Positions 50,694 through 60,188 of a DNA stretch of 64,000 bases are shown here, piece by piece; position 1 is the stretch's first letter, and each line of letters starts with the position of its first letter. This DNA comes from Acidobacteriaceae bacterium (GTDB lineage Bacteria; Acidobacteriota; Terriglobia; Terriglobales; Acidobacteriaceae): positions 62,001 to 126,000 of the forward strand of contig CAHJWL010000006.1 of assembly GCA_903642235.1 (NCBI GenBank). Direction: 5' to 3'. The notes beneath the pieces were generated by a model. It was not told where the DNA came from, did no database searches, and saw only the letters and a program-made list of their open reading frames with translations. Made by a program: the position numbers and the translations under genes.

Positions 50694-52007
50694 TCACTCT
50701 GCCATCCACTCAGGTGGCAGCGGTTCAATCCTGCCCAGTAAAACGATGTACGCCGCAATCCCGACCATCAGGTAGATCGCGGCGACACCAAAGGCCCACG
50801 CATAAGTCTTCGTCGCGGTCACCAGGTATCCCGTCACAATCGGCGCAGCGATGCCGGAGATCTGGTTAGACAGATTCACGATTCCGCCTACCGTGCCCAC
50901 GCGGCCACGCGGCGCGATGATCGACGGAATCGACCAGCCGATCGGCGCGGCGGCCGCAAGTCCGCCGAGGCACACACTGATCCACAGAAGAGCGCGAGGT
51001 GTTGTGTGGGCGTGCGCCGCTCCGAGAATGCCCAGGCCGAACGACGTGCCGCCGACCAGGATGGTCTTACGCACGCGACTCGCATCCCAACCGCGCTGAA
51101 GCAGCACGTCAGAGATGTAGCCCGCGGAAAGGCCGGTTGCCGTCGCAAAGAGCCAGGGCACACCGGTATACAAAAATGAGTGCAGCAGATCGATGCCGAG
51201 AGCGGAGGAAAGGTAAGTCGGCAGCCATGTCAGCAGCAGGTAGAAGACGTAGTTGTAGGAGCCGAAGCCGAGAGCCAGGCCGAGCACCTTCGGCTGGCGA
51301 AGCAGATAGCCAAAGGATGGTGCCGCCGGCTCTTTGCCGGAGGGCTCCAGTGATCCGGTTGGCTGCATCTCGATCAGCAAACGTTCTTCGTCCGTCAGGC
51401 CGCGATCCTCTGCTGGATCGCGGTACATGCGGGAGAACAGGGCCAGATACCCCAGACTCAACAGGCCGGTGACTGCGAAGCTCCATCGCCAGCCAACCTT
51501 CAGCAGAAGGAGACCGAGGATCGGGACGCCGAGAGCGGAGGCAAGCTTGGCCGCGCTGTCAAAAAGAGCCGTCGCGAAGCTTCGTTCCTCCCCCGGAAAC
51601 CACAGACCGACAGCCTTGGCGTTGCCGGGAAACGTCGGCGCTTCACCAACGCCAAGCAGAAGCCGTGCTGCAAAAAAGCCGCCGAAATTCGGCGTGATGG
51701 CTGCGGCAAAGGACGCCACGGCCCAGAGCGCCGTGCTGACGCGTCCGACCCGCCGCACACCAAAGCGATCCAGCAGAACACCCACCGGAAGCTGGCACAC
51801 AGCGTACGTCCAGTTGTAGGCCCCGGAGAGATAGCCAAAGGCAATGTTCGAAATACCGAAGCTTGTAACCAGAGCCGCGTGCGAGACAGAAAGATTGACC
51901 CGGTCGAAGTAGTTGACCAGCACGCCCAGACCAAGAAGCCAGGCGATACGCCAACGACGAGGATGCGGCCGCGAGATGGACCCGGGCCTCACTGCGGTCC
52001 GATCCAT
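50694..52007 (-). CDS. MFS transporter, anion:cation symporter (ACS) type
   Basis: 437-residue major facilitator with about twelve helices. The N-terminal LLGLGVLVNYFDRVNLSVSH with NYFDRVN is typical of the ACS group (hexuronate, phthalate and similar organic anions). The loop motif LDRFGVRRVGRVST corresponds to the conserved loop 2-3 motif, and GVGEAPTFPGNAKAVGLWFP is a further ACS hallmark. Probable substrate is a sugar acid or other organic anion. It lies near the SDR/isomerase group and an aldo/keto reductase, which supports a sugar-acid role but does not prove it. Confidence 0.88.
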   Translation of the reverse strand: MDRTAVRPGSISRPHPRRWRIAWLLGLGVLVNYFDRVNLSVSHAALVTSFGISNIAFGYLSGAYNWTYAVCQLPVGVLLDRFGVRRVGRVSTALWAVASFAAAITPNFGGFFAARLLLGVGEAPTFPGNAKAVGLWFPGEERSFATALFDSAAKLASALGVPILGLLLLKVGWRWSFAVTGLLSLGYLALFSRMYRDPAEDRGLTDEERLLIEMQPTGSLEPSGKEPAAPSFGYLLRQPKVLGLALGFGSYNYVFYLLLTWLPTYLSSALGIDLLHSFLYTGVPWLFATATGLSAGYISDVLLQRGWDASRVRKTILVGGTSFGLGILGAAHAHTTPRALLWISVCLGGLAAAAPIGWSIPSIIAPRGRVGTVGGIVNLSNQISGIAAPIVTGYLVTATKTYAWAFGVAAIYLMVGIAAYIVLLGRIEPLPPEWMAE

Positions 52008-52025
52008 ATGGCAGTCGGCAACGCC

Positions 52026-54938
52026 CTAAGCTCTTCCCGCCAGCTGCCGCAACACATACTGCAGGATGCCACCATGCTGGTAGTAGAGGATCTCCTGCGG
52101 CGTATCGATCCGCACCCGCACGCTAAACTCCTTCGTCTTGCCCAGGTCGGACTCCGCGATCACCGTCAGCACCTTACCATCCGCAAACTTTCCGTCCAGC
52201 ATCGCCTTCAGCGCACCTGGTTGATCGCCAAGCGAGAACACCTCTTCGCCTGTCAGCAGCAGCGAATCCACCGTCTGTCCCGGTAGAAACTCCAGCGGCA
52301 ATATGCCCATTCCTACCAGGTTCGAGCGATGAATCCGCTCGTAGCTCTCGGCAATGACAAACCGGATCCCGAGCAACCGTGGTCCCTTCGCCGCCCAGTC
52401 GCGCGACGACCCCGACCCGTACTCCTTGCCCGCCAGAATTGCCAGCGGCGTCCCTCGCTCCCTGTATGCCACGCTCGCGTCGTAGATCGACATCGGCAGA
52501 TCTTCCGGCAGCAGCCGCGTCACACCGCCCTCCGTCCCCGGCGCCAGCCTGTTCTTCAGCCGCACATTCGCAAACGTTCCACGTACCATCACCTCATGGT
52601 TGCCGCGCCGCGAGCCATAGCTGTTGAACTCATTCGGCTTGACTCCATGCTCGGTCAGATACCTGCCCGCCGGCCCGTTCTGCTTGATCGATCCCGCCGG
52701 TGAAATATGATCCGTCGTCACCGAATCGCCCAGCACGGCCAGCACACGCGCGCCCTGAATATCCTCCACCGCCTCGGGCGTCGCCGGCATGCCATCGAAG
52801 TACGGGGCCTTGCGGATGTACGTCGAATCGGCCTCCCATTCATACGTGTTTCCGGAAGGAAACTTTAACTGCTGCCAGTTGCCGTCGCCCTCGCTCACGC
52901 CGCCATACTGATCCAGAAACATCTGTGGATCGATGCACGTGTGCACCATCTCCGAGACCTCCGCCTGCGTCGGCCAGATGTCTTTGAGATACACCGGCTG
53001 CCCCTTCCTGCCGCTGCCTAATGACTGCGTCTGGAAGTCGTGCTCGATGTGCCCCGCCAGCGCATACGCGACCACCAGCGGCGGACTCATCAGATAGTTC
53101 GCCCGCACCTCAGGCGATATGCGCCCTTCAAAGTTCCGATTTCCGCTCAGCACACTTACCGCCACCAGGTCGTGCTCTTCGATCGCCTTCGACACATCCG
53201 TCGGCAGCGGCCCGGAGTTCCCAATGCACGTCGTGCATCCATACCCCACCACCTGAAATCGCAGCGCATCCAGATACGGCAGCAGCCCGGCCCGCGTGTA
53301 GTAGTCCGTCACCACGCGGCTTCCCGGCGCAAGCGACGTTTTCACCCACGGCGGTGTCCGCAGCCCCGCCTCCACCGCCTTCTTCGCAAGCAATCCCGCC
53401 GCCATCATCACATAAGGATTCGACGTGTTTGTGCACGATGTAATCGCCGCAATCACAATCGAACCGTCCCGCAGATACGGCTCCGGATCGATCCCGAAGC
53501 GCTGCTGCACACTCGTGATCAACTCCGCCACCGCCGGTTGCTGCACCACCGCGGGCGAGTCATCATGCGTTGTCGCAATCACCTGCACAAACTCCGGTAC
53601 CTCCGGCGCCGCCATGCCAGAGCTGCTCGTCACATCACCCGTCGCGCTCGCGGTTCCGCCCTCACCCTCCCACCGGACCATCTGCCGCGCCGCCTGCCGG
53701 TTCGCGTTGGGCCCCTGCAGCATCGGCAGCTGCCGCGCAAAGCTCGACGGCGTCTCTGACAGCAGCACGCGATCCTGCGGCCGCTTCGGCCCCGCCACAC
53801 TCGGCTCCACCGTTGCTAAGTCCAGACTCAACGTCGCCGTGTACACCGCCTCCGGGACCTCCGGCGTGTAGAACATCCCTTGCTCGCGAAAGTACGCCTC
53901 CGTCAGCGCAATATGCTTCTCCGTCCTCCCCGTCAGCCGCAGATACGTCAGCGTCTCCGCATCAACCGGAAAGATCCCGCACGTCGCCCCATACTCCGGC
54001 GCCATATTTGCAATCGTCGCCCGATCCGCCAGCGGCAGCTCGCTGATTCCTGGCCCGTAGAACTCCACGAACTTGCCCACCACGCCAAACTTCCGCAGGC
54101 TCTCCGTCACCGTCAGCACCAGGTCCGTCGCCGTCGTTCCCTCGCGCAGCTTGCCCGTCAGCCGGAAGCCCACGACCTGCGGTACCAGCATGCTCACCGG
54201 CTGCCCCAGCATCGCGGCCTCGGCCTCAATGCCGCCCACACCCCATCCCAGCACGCCCAGACCGTTCACCATCGTCGTGTGCGAATCCGTCCCCACCAGC
54301 GTGTCCGGGTACGCCATGATGTTGCCCGCCGCATCCGGCTCCGTCGTAAACACCACCCGCGCCAGATACTCGAGGTTCACCTGGTGGCAGATTCCCATGC
54401 CCGGCGGCACCGCCGAGAAGTTCCGGAACGCCGTCTGTCCCCACTTCAGGAACGCGTAACGTTCCCGGTTCCGTTGAAACTCGAGCGCCGCGTTCAGGTC
54501 GTACGACTGCGCCGTGCCAAACTCATCCACCTGCACCGAGTGATCGATCACCAGCTCCGCCGGCTGCAGCGGATTGATCCGCTCCGGGTCGCCGCCGAGC
54601 GTGCGCATGGCATCCCGCATCGCCGCCAGATCCACAATCGCCGGCACGCCTGTGAAGTCCTGCATCAGCACCCGCGCCGGCATGTACGCAATCTCGCGCG
54701 AAGGTTCAGCCGCCGCATCCCACGTCGCTAGAAAGCGGATATCTTCTGCCGTCACTGTCCGCCCGTCCTCGTGCCGCAGCAGGTTTTCAAGCAGAATCTT
54801 AAGCGAGAACGGCAGCCGCGCCAGGTCGATACCCTCCTTCGCCAGAGACTTCAGGCTGAAGAAGGAAACGGTCGTGTCACCAGAGCGAAGCGCAGCCGCG
54901 GCGTAAAAACTATCAGGGTGGTTCGGGGAAACAGGCAT
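52026..54938 (-). CDS. acnA: Aconitate hydratase A
   Basis: 970-residue TCA-cycle enzyme interconverting citrate and isocitrate through a 4Fe-4S cluster. The cluster ligands are visible in ITSCTNTSNP and YGCTTCIGNSGPL. Substrate-binding blocks include GTDSHTTMVNGLGVLGWGVGG and KEYGSGSSRDWAAKGP. The length exceeds E. coli AcnA (891) because of an insert of about 70 residues around the linker (WEGEGGTASATGDVTSSSG). In-frame ATGs lie further upstream at 54947 and 54965. I prefer 54938 because GGAG lies at good spacing. It also occurs in a promoterless-looking convergent pair with the MFS gene. Confidence 0.94.
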   Translation of the reverse strand: MPVSPNHPDSFYAAAALRSGDTTVSFFSLKSLAKEGIDLARLPFSLKILLENLLRHEDGRTVTAEDIRFLATWDAAAEPSREIAYMPARVLMQDFTGVPAIVDLAAMRDAMRTLGGDPERINPLQPAELVIDHSVQVDEFGTAQSYDLNAALEFQRNRERYAFLKWGQTAFRNFSAVPPGMGICHQVNLEYLARVVFTTEPDAAGNIMAYPDTLVGTDSHTTMVNGLGVLGWGVGGIEAEAAMLGQPVSMLVPQVVGFRLTGKLREGTTATDLVLTVTESLRKFGVVGKFVEFYGPGISELPLADRATIANMAPEYGATCGIFPVDAETLTYLRLTGRTEKHIALTEAYFREQGMFYTPEVPEAVYTATLSLDLATVEPSVAGPKRPQDRVLLSETPSSFARQLPMLQGPNANRQAARQMVRWEGEGGTASATGDVTSSSGMAAPEVPEFVQVIATTHDDSPAVVQQPAVAELITSVQQRFGIDPEPYLRDGSIVIAAITSCTNTSNPYVMMAAGLLAKKAVEAGLRTPPWVKTSLAPGSRVVTDYYTRAGLLPYLDALRFQVVGYGCTTCIGNSGPLPTDVSKAIEEHDLVAVSVLSGNRNFEGRISPEVRANYLMSPPLVVAYALAGHIEHDFQTQSLGSGRKGQPVYLKDIWPTQAEVSEMVHTCIDPQMFLDQYGGVSEGDGNWQQLKFPSGNTYEWEADSTYIRKAPYFDGMPATPEAVEDIQGARVLAVLGDSVTTDHISPAGSIKQNGPAGRYLTEHGVKPNEFNSYGSRRGNHEVMVRGTFANVRLKNRLAPGTEGGVTRLLPEDLPMSIYDASVAYRERGTPLAILAGKEYGSGSSRDWAAKGPRLLGIRFVIAESYERIHRSNLVGMGILPLEFLPGQTVDSLLLTGEEVFSLGDQPGALKAMLDGKFADGKVLTVIAESDLGKTKEFSVRVRIDTPQEILYYQHGGILQYVLRQLAGRA

Positions 54939-55319
54939 GTCGATCATCTCCAGGAAAGCGCTCATCGGAGCGGGACGCGCAGCCCAAGACACGCACGCAA
55001 GCGCGCTTCGGCAACGAACAGAGACTAACAAAAGAAGCAAGCAGCAGGAATGTGGCAAGGGAGGAAGCAGGCGTGACGTTACGACCGGCCGCGATCACGG
55101 CGGCCACGGCGGAATCGCTTTGTCCTGGAGACGGAGCCTGCCATACCGTTATGGTACGACTTCTTTGTGCCTCGGCGGCAACCCGCCAGCAGCCGCAGTC
55201 GCCAAGCAACGCTTCTCCTTCTCCAAACGCCGCAGACCCCGGCGGAGATCGCTACTGTTCGTGCAACGCCCGCGCCGGCGAGTCAAGCGGTTGAGCGGAT
55301 TGCAGCCGCCTGCTCACCC
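54939..55319. other. 381-base intergenic region upstream of acnA
   Basis: Between acnA and the methyltransferase gene, both on the minus strand. It contains a short inverted repeat CCATA-CCGT-TATGG (55141-55154), a possible promoter-proximal operator. No gene recognised. Confidence 0.45.
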
Positions 55320-56072
55320 TCACTTCTCGCGCCGCAACCCCCACAGCACCTGCCGCAAGACCCCCATCCACACCGGCGCATCCATGGCCGTCGGCACCGC
55401 CCGCAGCAGCAATCGCCGCACCTGCGCCTCGTCACTCTTCGCAGGATGCCGCCGCACATACCCGGACACCTGCAGCACCTCGGCAAACAGCTCCCGCAGC
55501 CGGTCTACATCCCCGCTCGTCGCCATCGCTGGAGCAGAAATCACGCGCTCCATCTCCCGCTCCCGCACCAACTCATACAGACACACTGCCAATGCCTGCC
55601 CAAGGTTCATCGACGGATGCCGCACCCCCGCGTACTGCTCCATCGGAATCGTCACGAGCGCATGGCAATGACTCAGCTCCTCGTTGCTCAGCCCCGTCTT
55701 CTCCGAGCCAAACAGCAGCCCTACCCGGTGCACTGCATTGTCCACCATATGCTCCCGCACCCGCGCCGCCGCGTCCTTTAGCGTCCACAACGGGTGCTCG
55801 AGCGCCCGCTCTCCTACGGCCGTCGTCCCCAGCACCAGCGTGCACGTCCGCACCGCTTCAGCGACACTCCCCGGCGTCGCTGCACGCGCCACCACTTCGT
55901 CCGCATCGATCGCCGCCCGCGCCGTCTCAAGCGGCACCGGATAGTCACTCACCACCGCCAGCCGCCCGAACCCAAAATCATGCATCGCCCGCGCCACCGC
56001 GCCGATGTTGTTCGGGTTCCGCGCCCGCACCAGCACCACCTCTACGCGCGCCCGCTCCTTCGCCGTCAGCAA
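55320..56072 (-). CDS. TrmJ-like tRNA/rRNA methyltransferase (SpoU family)
   Basis: 250-residue SPOUT-fold methyltransferase. The N-terminal VEVVLVRARNPNNIGAVARAM and the knot motifs VGLLFGSEKTGLSNEELSHC and MNLGQALAVCLYE are diagnostic of the TrmH/TrmJ group. TrmJ 2'-O-methylates position 32 of tRNA, though the exact RNA target here is not provable from sequence. It has the C-terminal extension of TrmJ (about residues 175-250). Confidence 0.85.
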   Translation of the reverse strand: MLTAKERARVEVVLVRARNPNNIGAVARAMHDFGFGRLAVVSDYPVPLETARAAIDADEVVARAATPGSVAEAVRTCTLVLGTTAVGERALEHPLWTLKDAAARVREHMVDNAVHRVGLLFGSEKTGLSNEELSHCHALVTIPMEQYAGVRHPSMNLGQALAVCLYELVREREMERVISAPAMATSGDVDRLRELFAEVLQVSGYVRRHPAKSDEAQVRRLLLRAVPTAMDAPVWMGVLRQVLWGLRREK

Positions 56073-56130
56073 CCCCGCACCTCCCTCGACTCACCTCCTA
56101 TTCTCACGCAGACGAGCACCCCGATCCCTG

Positions 56131-56190
56131 GTGCCATCCTGAGCGCAAGCGTCCTTCAAGTCGTCATCCTGAGCGCAGCGGAAGGATCCC
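56131..56190. repeat. Two adjacent copies of the ATCCTGAGCGCA dispersed repeat
   Basis: GCCATCCTGAGCGCAAGCG (from 56132) and GTCATCCTGAGCGCAGCGG (from 56163) lie about 30 bases apart in the gap upstream of the methyltransferase gene. They are related to the copies at 37027 and 20453. Confidence 0.6.
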
Positions 56191-56289
56191 CTGCATTCGC
56201 ATTTAACCACGGAGCGCAGCGACGTACACCCGCACCAGACAAAGCGGCCGGCAGGATCTCTCCCGCCGGCCGCGCGTTGCCTTCCCTGC

Positions 56290-57276
56290 CTACCGCCGTT
56301 CGCCGCCGCCACCCTCACGTCGAGCCCCGTTGTGGTTCTCCCGCTCGATCTGCCGGCTTGCGCCGTTCTGCTCACGATTCACCTGCTGTCGTTCCTGCCG
56401 GTTCATCGCTCCTCCATTCGCATTGCGATCCGCCTGCACCTGCCGGTCAATATTGGCCTGCCGCTGGTCTGCCCGTGCTGTCTCGCCCGCCGTCATCCTT
56501 CCGCTGGCCGTGCCATTCGCAATCCGCTGCTGCTGATTCGCACTTCGGTCGTTCGCCACGCCACGTGCCGGCGTAAAGTTCTGCCGGTCCCCGACCCGCG
56601 CCTGCGCCGCCATCCCCGGTGCCCCATGGTTCACACTCGCAAACTGTCCCCGATCCTGGCTCGCATAGGTCTGGTGCTGCATTTGGTTCTGCGTCGGGTT
56701 GAAGTGCTGCTCGCGCCCCGCCTGCATCTCCTGTGGCGTCGCCCGTGCCTGCAGCCCGCCATTGCCGCCGTTGTAGCTCACGCGATTATTTGTAACGTTG
56801 TTGTTCACAATCACCGTCTGGTTATACGTGTTGTGAATGTTCGTTACGTTGATGTTATTCACCGTGCGGTTGTAGTTGAAGGAGTTGCCGCGCCAGTAGC
56901 CGCCACCATACCCCACGCCGCCGTAGCCGAACCCGTAGTTCACGCCTCCATAAAAGCCCACGTGCGGTCCCCAATATCCGGCATGCCACAGGAACGCGCT
57001 TCCACCCCATCCCCAGTAGCCCGGTGTCCACAAAACTCCCACTGACGGCGGCTGAACCCATACGCCCGGAACCCAGTAGTAGCCCGCATCCGCATACGCC
57101 CAGTACCCCGGAGTCCATATGTAACCGTCCCCGGGACAAATTGGCTGCGTGTATACCGGCAGCACCGGCGGCGCAAAACCGACCGAAATGAAGACCGAGC
57201 CGAACGCGGGCACAGACGCAGCAACCACCGTTGCCGCCGCCAGAAGAAAAAATCGAAGTTTCGTCAAGAATTGCAT
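56290..57276 (-). CDS. Secreted YXWGXW-repeat protein
   Basis: 328-residue exported protein with an N-terminal signal peptide (LRFFLLAAATVVAASVPAFG). The mature part opens with tandem aromatic repeats, WTPGYWAYADAGYYWVPG, WTPGYWGWGG and HAGYWGPH, the YXWGXW type. A glycine/asparagine-rich middle follows (GYGGVGYGGGYWRGNSFNYN), then a long low-complexity glutamine/arginine/asparagine tail. Function of the family is unknown; surface or biofilm-matrix roles are plausible. The C-terminal third looks disordered. Confidence 0.82.
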   Translation of the reverse strand: MQFLTKLRFFLLAAATVVAASVPAFGSVFISVGFAPPVLPVYTQPICPGDGYIWTPGYWAYADAGYYWVPGVWVQPPSVGVLWTPGYWGWGGSAFLWHAGYWGPHVGFYGGVNYGFGYGGVGYGGGYWRGNSFNYNRTVNNINVTNIHNTYNQTVIVNNNVTNNRVSYNGGNGGLQARATPQEMQAGREQHFNPTQNQMQHQTYASQDRGQFASVNHGAPGMAAQARVGDRQNFTPARGVANDRSANQQQRIANGTASGRMTAGETARADQRQANIDRQVQADRNANGGAMNRQERQQVNREQNGASRQIERENHNGARREGGGGERR

Positions 57277-57409
57277 GGGCGTTCTCCGCTGGCGTGGCCC
57301 TTACAGCACCACCACCATCTCGCTGAGCTCGTCTGCTCAGCAGCCACCCATACTGACACGACACCTTTTCAATAGTTGCCCCACTTTCGTGGGAGACTCA
57401 CAAACGGAT

Positions 57410-58582
57410 CTACGGGGTCGACGGCGCAAAGCTCCGCAACTCCTCCACCGTCCGTGCATCCATCCGCACCAGCATGGCGACGAGCAGCTCCACCATCTCG
57501 TCGAAGTCCTTCCGGTTCACGATCCCATTGTGCGAGTGCGTGTAGCGCACTGGCACCACCAGGTTCACCGTCGGCGCGCCCGTTCCGCCCGTCTGCATCT
57601 CCGCCGAGTCATCCCCGTATCCCTGCACCAGATCGCTCTGCAGCGGCAGCCCCTTGTCCGCCGCCGTCCTTCTTACAAATGCCACCATCTTCCGGTTCGC
57701 AATCGTGCTCGAGTCATACAGAAACATCCCCGGCCCCGCGCCCAGCTTCACCTGCGTCTCCTCCGGCCTGTCGCCCGGCACATCGCCCGTGATCCCGCCC
57801 TCAAGCGCCACCCCGATCTCCGGCCGCACCATCGCCGTCGCCGCTCTCGCTCCGCGCAGCCCTACCTCCTCCTGCGTCGTCGCCACATAGAAGAGCTGGT
57901 TCGCGTGCGGCAGCTTCGCCGTCTGCCGCATCGCCTCGAGCAGCACTGCGCAGCCAATGCGGTCATCCCACGCCTTGCCCAGGTAGTTGTCCGTCCCGTT
58001 CATCACCGCAAACGGCGCATCCGGCACCACCGGATCCCCTGGCTCCACCCCCATTGCCTTCACCTCATCCGCCGTCTTCGCCCCCACATCCAGATAAATC
58101 CCGTCCCGCGGAAAGACAGTGTTCCGCTCCGCCGCCGGCAGCACATGAATATCCCGGATCCCCGTCACCGCCCGCACCGGTCCCTTGGACCCGATGATGA
58201 TCCAACGCTGGTCCACCAACGCCTGGTCCAGCCACCCGCCCAGCATCTGCATGGAGAGAAACCCCGTCGGCGTCACCCGCCGCACCATCCCGCCCAGCTC
58301 GTCCATGTGCGCGTCAATCATGATCCGCGGCCCACTCGTCCCTTGCTGCGCCACCACGCTTCCCGTGCCGTCATACCGGATCGCCGCCGTCGCGAGCGGC
58401 GTCATCTCGCGCACCATGATCGCCCGCACCGCCTCCTCCGCACCCGACGGCCCTGGCGCGTTCGACAGCCTCTCCAGCAGCGCCATAGTCCTGTCGCCGC
58501 CAGCCTGGGCCATCGCGCTCACATTGCCACTGAGAACTGCCAGCAGCACAATGCCCTCCACCAAACCACGCATCCTGATCAT
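57410..58582 (-). CDS. Secreted M42-family metallo-aminopeptidase
   Basis: 390-residue peptidase of family M42 (TET aminopeptidase/glutamyl aminopeptidase). Metal ligands and catalytic residues appear in order: IDAHMDELGGMV, the aspartate in AWDDRIGCAVLLE, TQEEVGLRG (Glu pair), EGGITGD and the late histidine in VRYTHSHNGIV. The N-terminus has a signal peptide (MRGLVEGIVLLAVLSGNVSA), which is unusual because most M42 enzymes are cytoplasmic, so a periplasmic scavenging role is inferred. Confidence 0.87.
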   Translation of the reverse strand: MIRMRGLVEGIVLLAVLSGNVSAMAQAGGDRTMALLERLSNAPGPSGAEEAVRAIMVREMTPLATAAIRYDGTGSVVAQQGTSGPRIMIDAHMDELGGMVRRVTPTGFLSMQMLGGWLDQALVDQRWIIIGSKGPVRAVTGIRDIHVLPAAERNTVFPRDGIYLDVGAKTADEVKAMGVEPGDPVVPDAPFAVMNGTDNYLGKAWDDRIGCAVLLEAMRQTAKLPHANQLFYVATTQEEVGLRGARAATAMVRPEIGVALEGGITGDVPGDRPEETQVKLGAGPGMFLYDSSTIANRKMVAFVRRTAADKGLPLQSDLVQGYGDDSAEMQTGGTGAPTVNLVVPVRYTHSHNGIVNRKDFDEMVELLVAMLVRMDARTVEELRSFAPSTP

Positions 58583-58748
58583 CCGCGGAGGATACCACTC
58601 GCGCTCGCGCGTTTCTCGCCTGCCGGCAAACCTCGGGTTGCCGCTGCCACTACGCCGCGTTTGTTACGTCGACCCTCTCTGGTGAGGCAACTACAGCTTC
58701 GCAGCAGGTTGCCAGGAACAGGGCTGCCGAGTCCTTGTCATCCGCGCA
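58583..58748. other. Intergenic segment at the GC-skew switch
   Basis: 166 bases between the M42 peptidase and flippase genes. Plus-strand composition changes here from C-rich (left) to G-rich (right). No DnaA box-like TTATCCACA, tRNA or insertion element was seen in it. Confidence 0.5.
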
Positions 58749-60143
58749 TCAGCTTTCGAGGCCGGGTCTGGAGCGCCGAACGCGGGCGAGGAGGGCGGCG
58801 GGGCGGAGGAAGTGCGGGTACTCTGTTAGGCCGGCGAGAAAGGCGGGGAGGTGATCCTGCGCGAGGCGGAGGGAGGTGGGGAGAACGTAGAGGTTCATGA
58901 CGGCTTCTGAGAGGAGCAGGGACCAGGCGGCGGCGTAGAGGCCGGCGTGCTTGGCGGCGAGATAGGTGACGCAAACGGTGATGCTGGTGCCGGCGATGTA
59001 CCAGGCGGCGAGGCGCTGGTGCTGGTTGGTCGAGGTGATGAGGACCGACGAGGTAGACCAGAGGGCGTAGGCGATAACGACCAGCAGAAGAATGGCGAGC
59101 AGCGGGCGGCTGGGCGGGACATGGCCGGCGGTCCAGTGATGCAGGAACCAGGGCCCGACGGTGATCATGCTGAGGACGATGACGACGGCGACGATGAGGG
59201 CGAGCTGGCAGGCGCGGCGGTGAAGTGAGCGGACGAGCGGGATGTCCCCGGCGCCGAAGGAGAGGGCGAGCTCGGGCTCAAAGGTGGCGTTGACCATTTG
59301 CACCATCTGCAGGGCGACGCGGGAGACGGTGCGGGCGGTGCCGAAGACGACGACGGCGGTGGGGCCAAGGGCGTAGCCGACGGCCATGAGGGTGCCCTGG
59401 AGATTGAGGGCGTTGCCGATGGGGAAGCCCATGAAGGCGAGGGCGGGGCCGGTGATGCGGCGGATCTCGGCCAATGAGGCGTGGCGAAAGCCGAACTCGA
59501 TCCAGGGGACGTCGCGCTTAACGAGCAGTGACAGGATCAATGTGCCGAGGGCGTTGGCGCAGGCGAAGACCAGGGCGACGGAGCGGACGCCGCCGCCAAG
59601 GATGACGGGAATGAGCATAGCGGCGAAGGCGCTGAGGGTCATGATGGTTTTGACTAAACCCCCAAACGGGTACCTGCCTATAGACCGGTAGGCGGCCTGA
59701 AGGAGCTGCTCCAGCTGGCCGAGCAGGACGGAGACGCCGAGGTAAAAGATGACCCACTTGGTGTCGGTTTCGCCGATGGCGTTGAGGTGGAGGTGCCGGC
59801 CGACGGGGAAGACGTAGAGGATGGCGGAGCCGACCAGGATGGTGGCGGTGCAGATGCCGCAGATGAGCCACCAGGAGGACTGGAAGGAGCGGAGAGCGGC
59901 CTCGCGGTTGCCAGCGGCCTCGGCCATAGCCATCTCGTTGCCGGCGACGGAGCCGAAGCCGACGTTGGCGAAGGAGAGCGTGGAGGGGATGGAGGAGACG
60001 ATGAGCCACTCGCCGTAGAGCGGGACGGACCAGAAGTGCAGGAAGACGGGAACCTGTACGAGCTGGATGATGGTGCTGGCGAGCTTGCCGATCCAGTTGG
60101 AGACGAAGCCGAGGAAGAGCCGGCGCTGGGTCTTGCTGTCCAT
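58749..60143 (-). CDS. Oligosaccharide flippase-like membrane protein (MOP superfamily)
   Basis: 464-residue polytopic protein with about twelve helices, of the Wzx/polysaccharide-transport type. The N-terminus RRLFLGFVSNWIGKLASTIIQLVQVPVFLHFW is characteristic, followed by VPLYGEWLIVSSIPSTLSFANVGFGSVAGNEM. It would move lipid-linked sugars across the membrane. No glycosyltransferase cluster adjoins it. Coding-strand composition differs strongly from the genes to the left (very C-rich). Confidence 0.85.
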   Translation of the reverse strand: MDSKTQRRLFLGFVSNWIGKLASTIIQLVQVPVFLHFWSVPLYGEWLIVSSIPSTLSFANVGFGSVAGNEMAMAEAAGNREAALRSFQSSWWLICGICTATILVGSAILYVFPVGRHLHLNAIGETDTKWVIFYLGVSVLLGQLEQLLQAAYRSIGRYPFGGLVKTIMTLSAFAAMLIPVILGGGVRSVALVFACANALGTLILSLLVKRDVPWIEFGFRHASLAEIRRITGPALAFMGFPIGNALNLQGTLMAVGYALGPTAVVVFGTARTVSRVALQMVQMVNATFEPELALSFGAGDIPLVRSLHRRACQLALIVAVVIVLSMITVGPWFLHHWTAGHVPPSRPLLAILLLVVIAYALWSTSSVLITSTNQHQRLAAWYIAGTSITVCVTYLAAKHAGLYAAAWSLLLSEAVMNLYVLPTSLRLAQDHLPAFLAGLTEYPHFLRPAALLARVRRSRPGLES

Positions 60144-60188
60144 GGGCTTGGGGAGGTCCTTGTGTAGGGATTGTAGCTGGGGGCGATG

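Noticed and set aside
58583-58748. Replication origin (oriC) as a firm call
   Set aside because: Skew polarity fits, but there is no dnaA or dnaN gene and no cluster of DnaA-box-like sequences. Inversion or assembly junction is equally possible.
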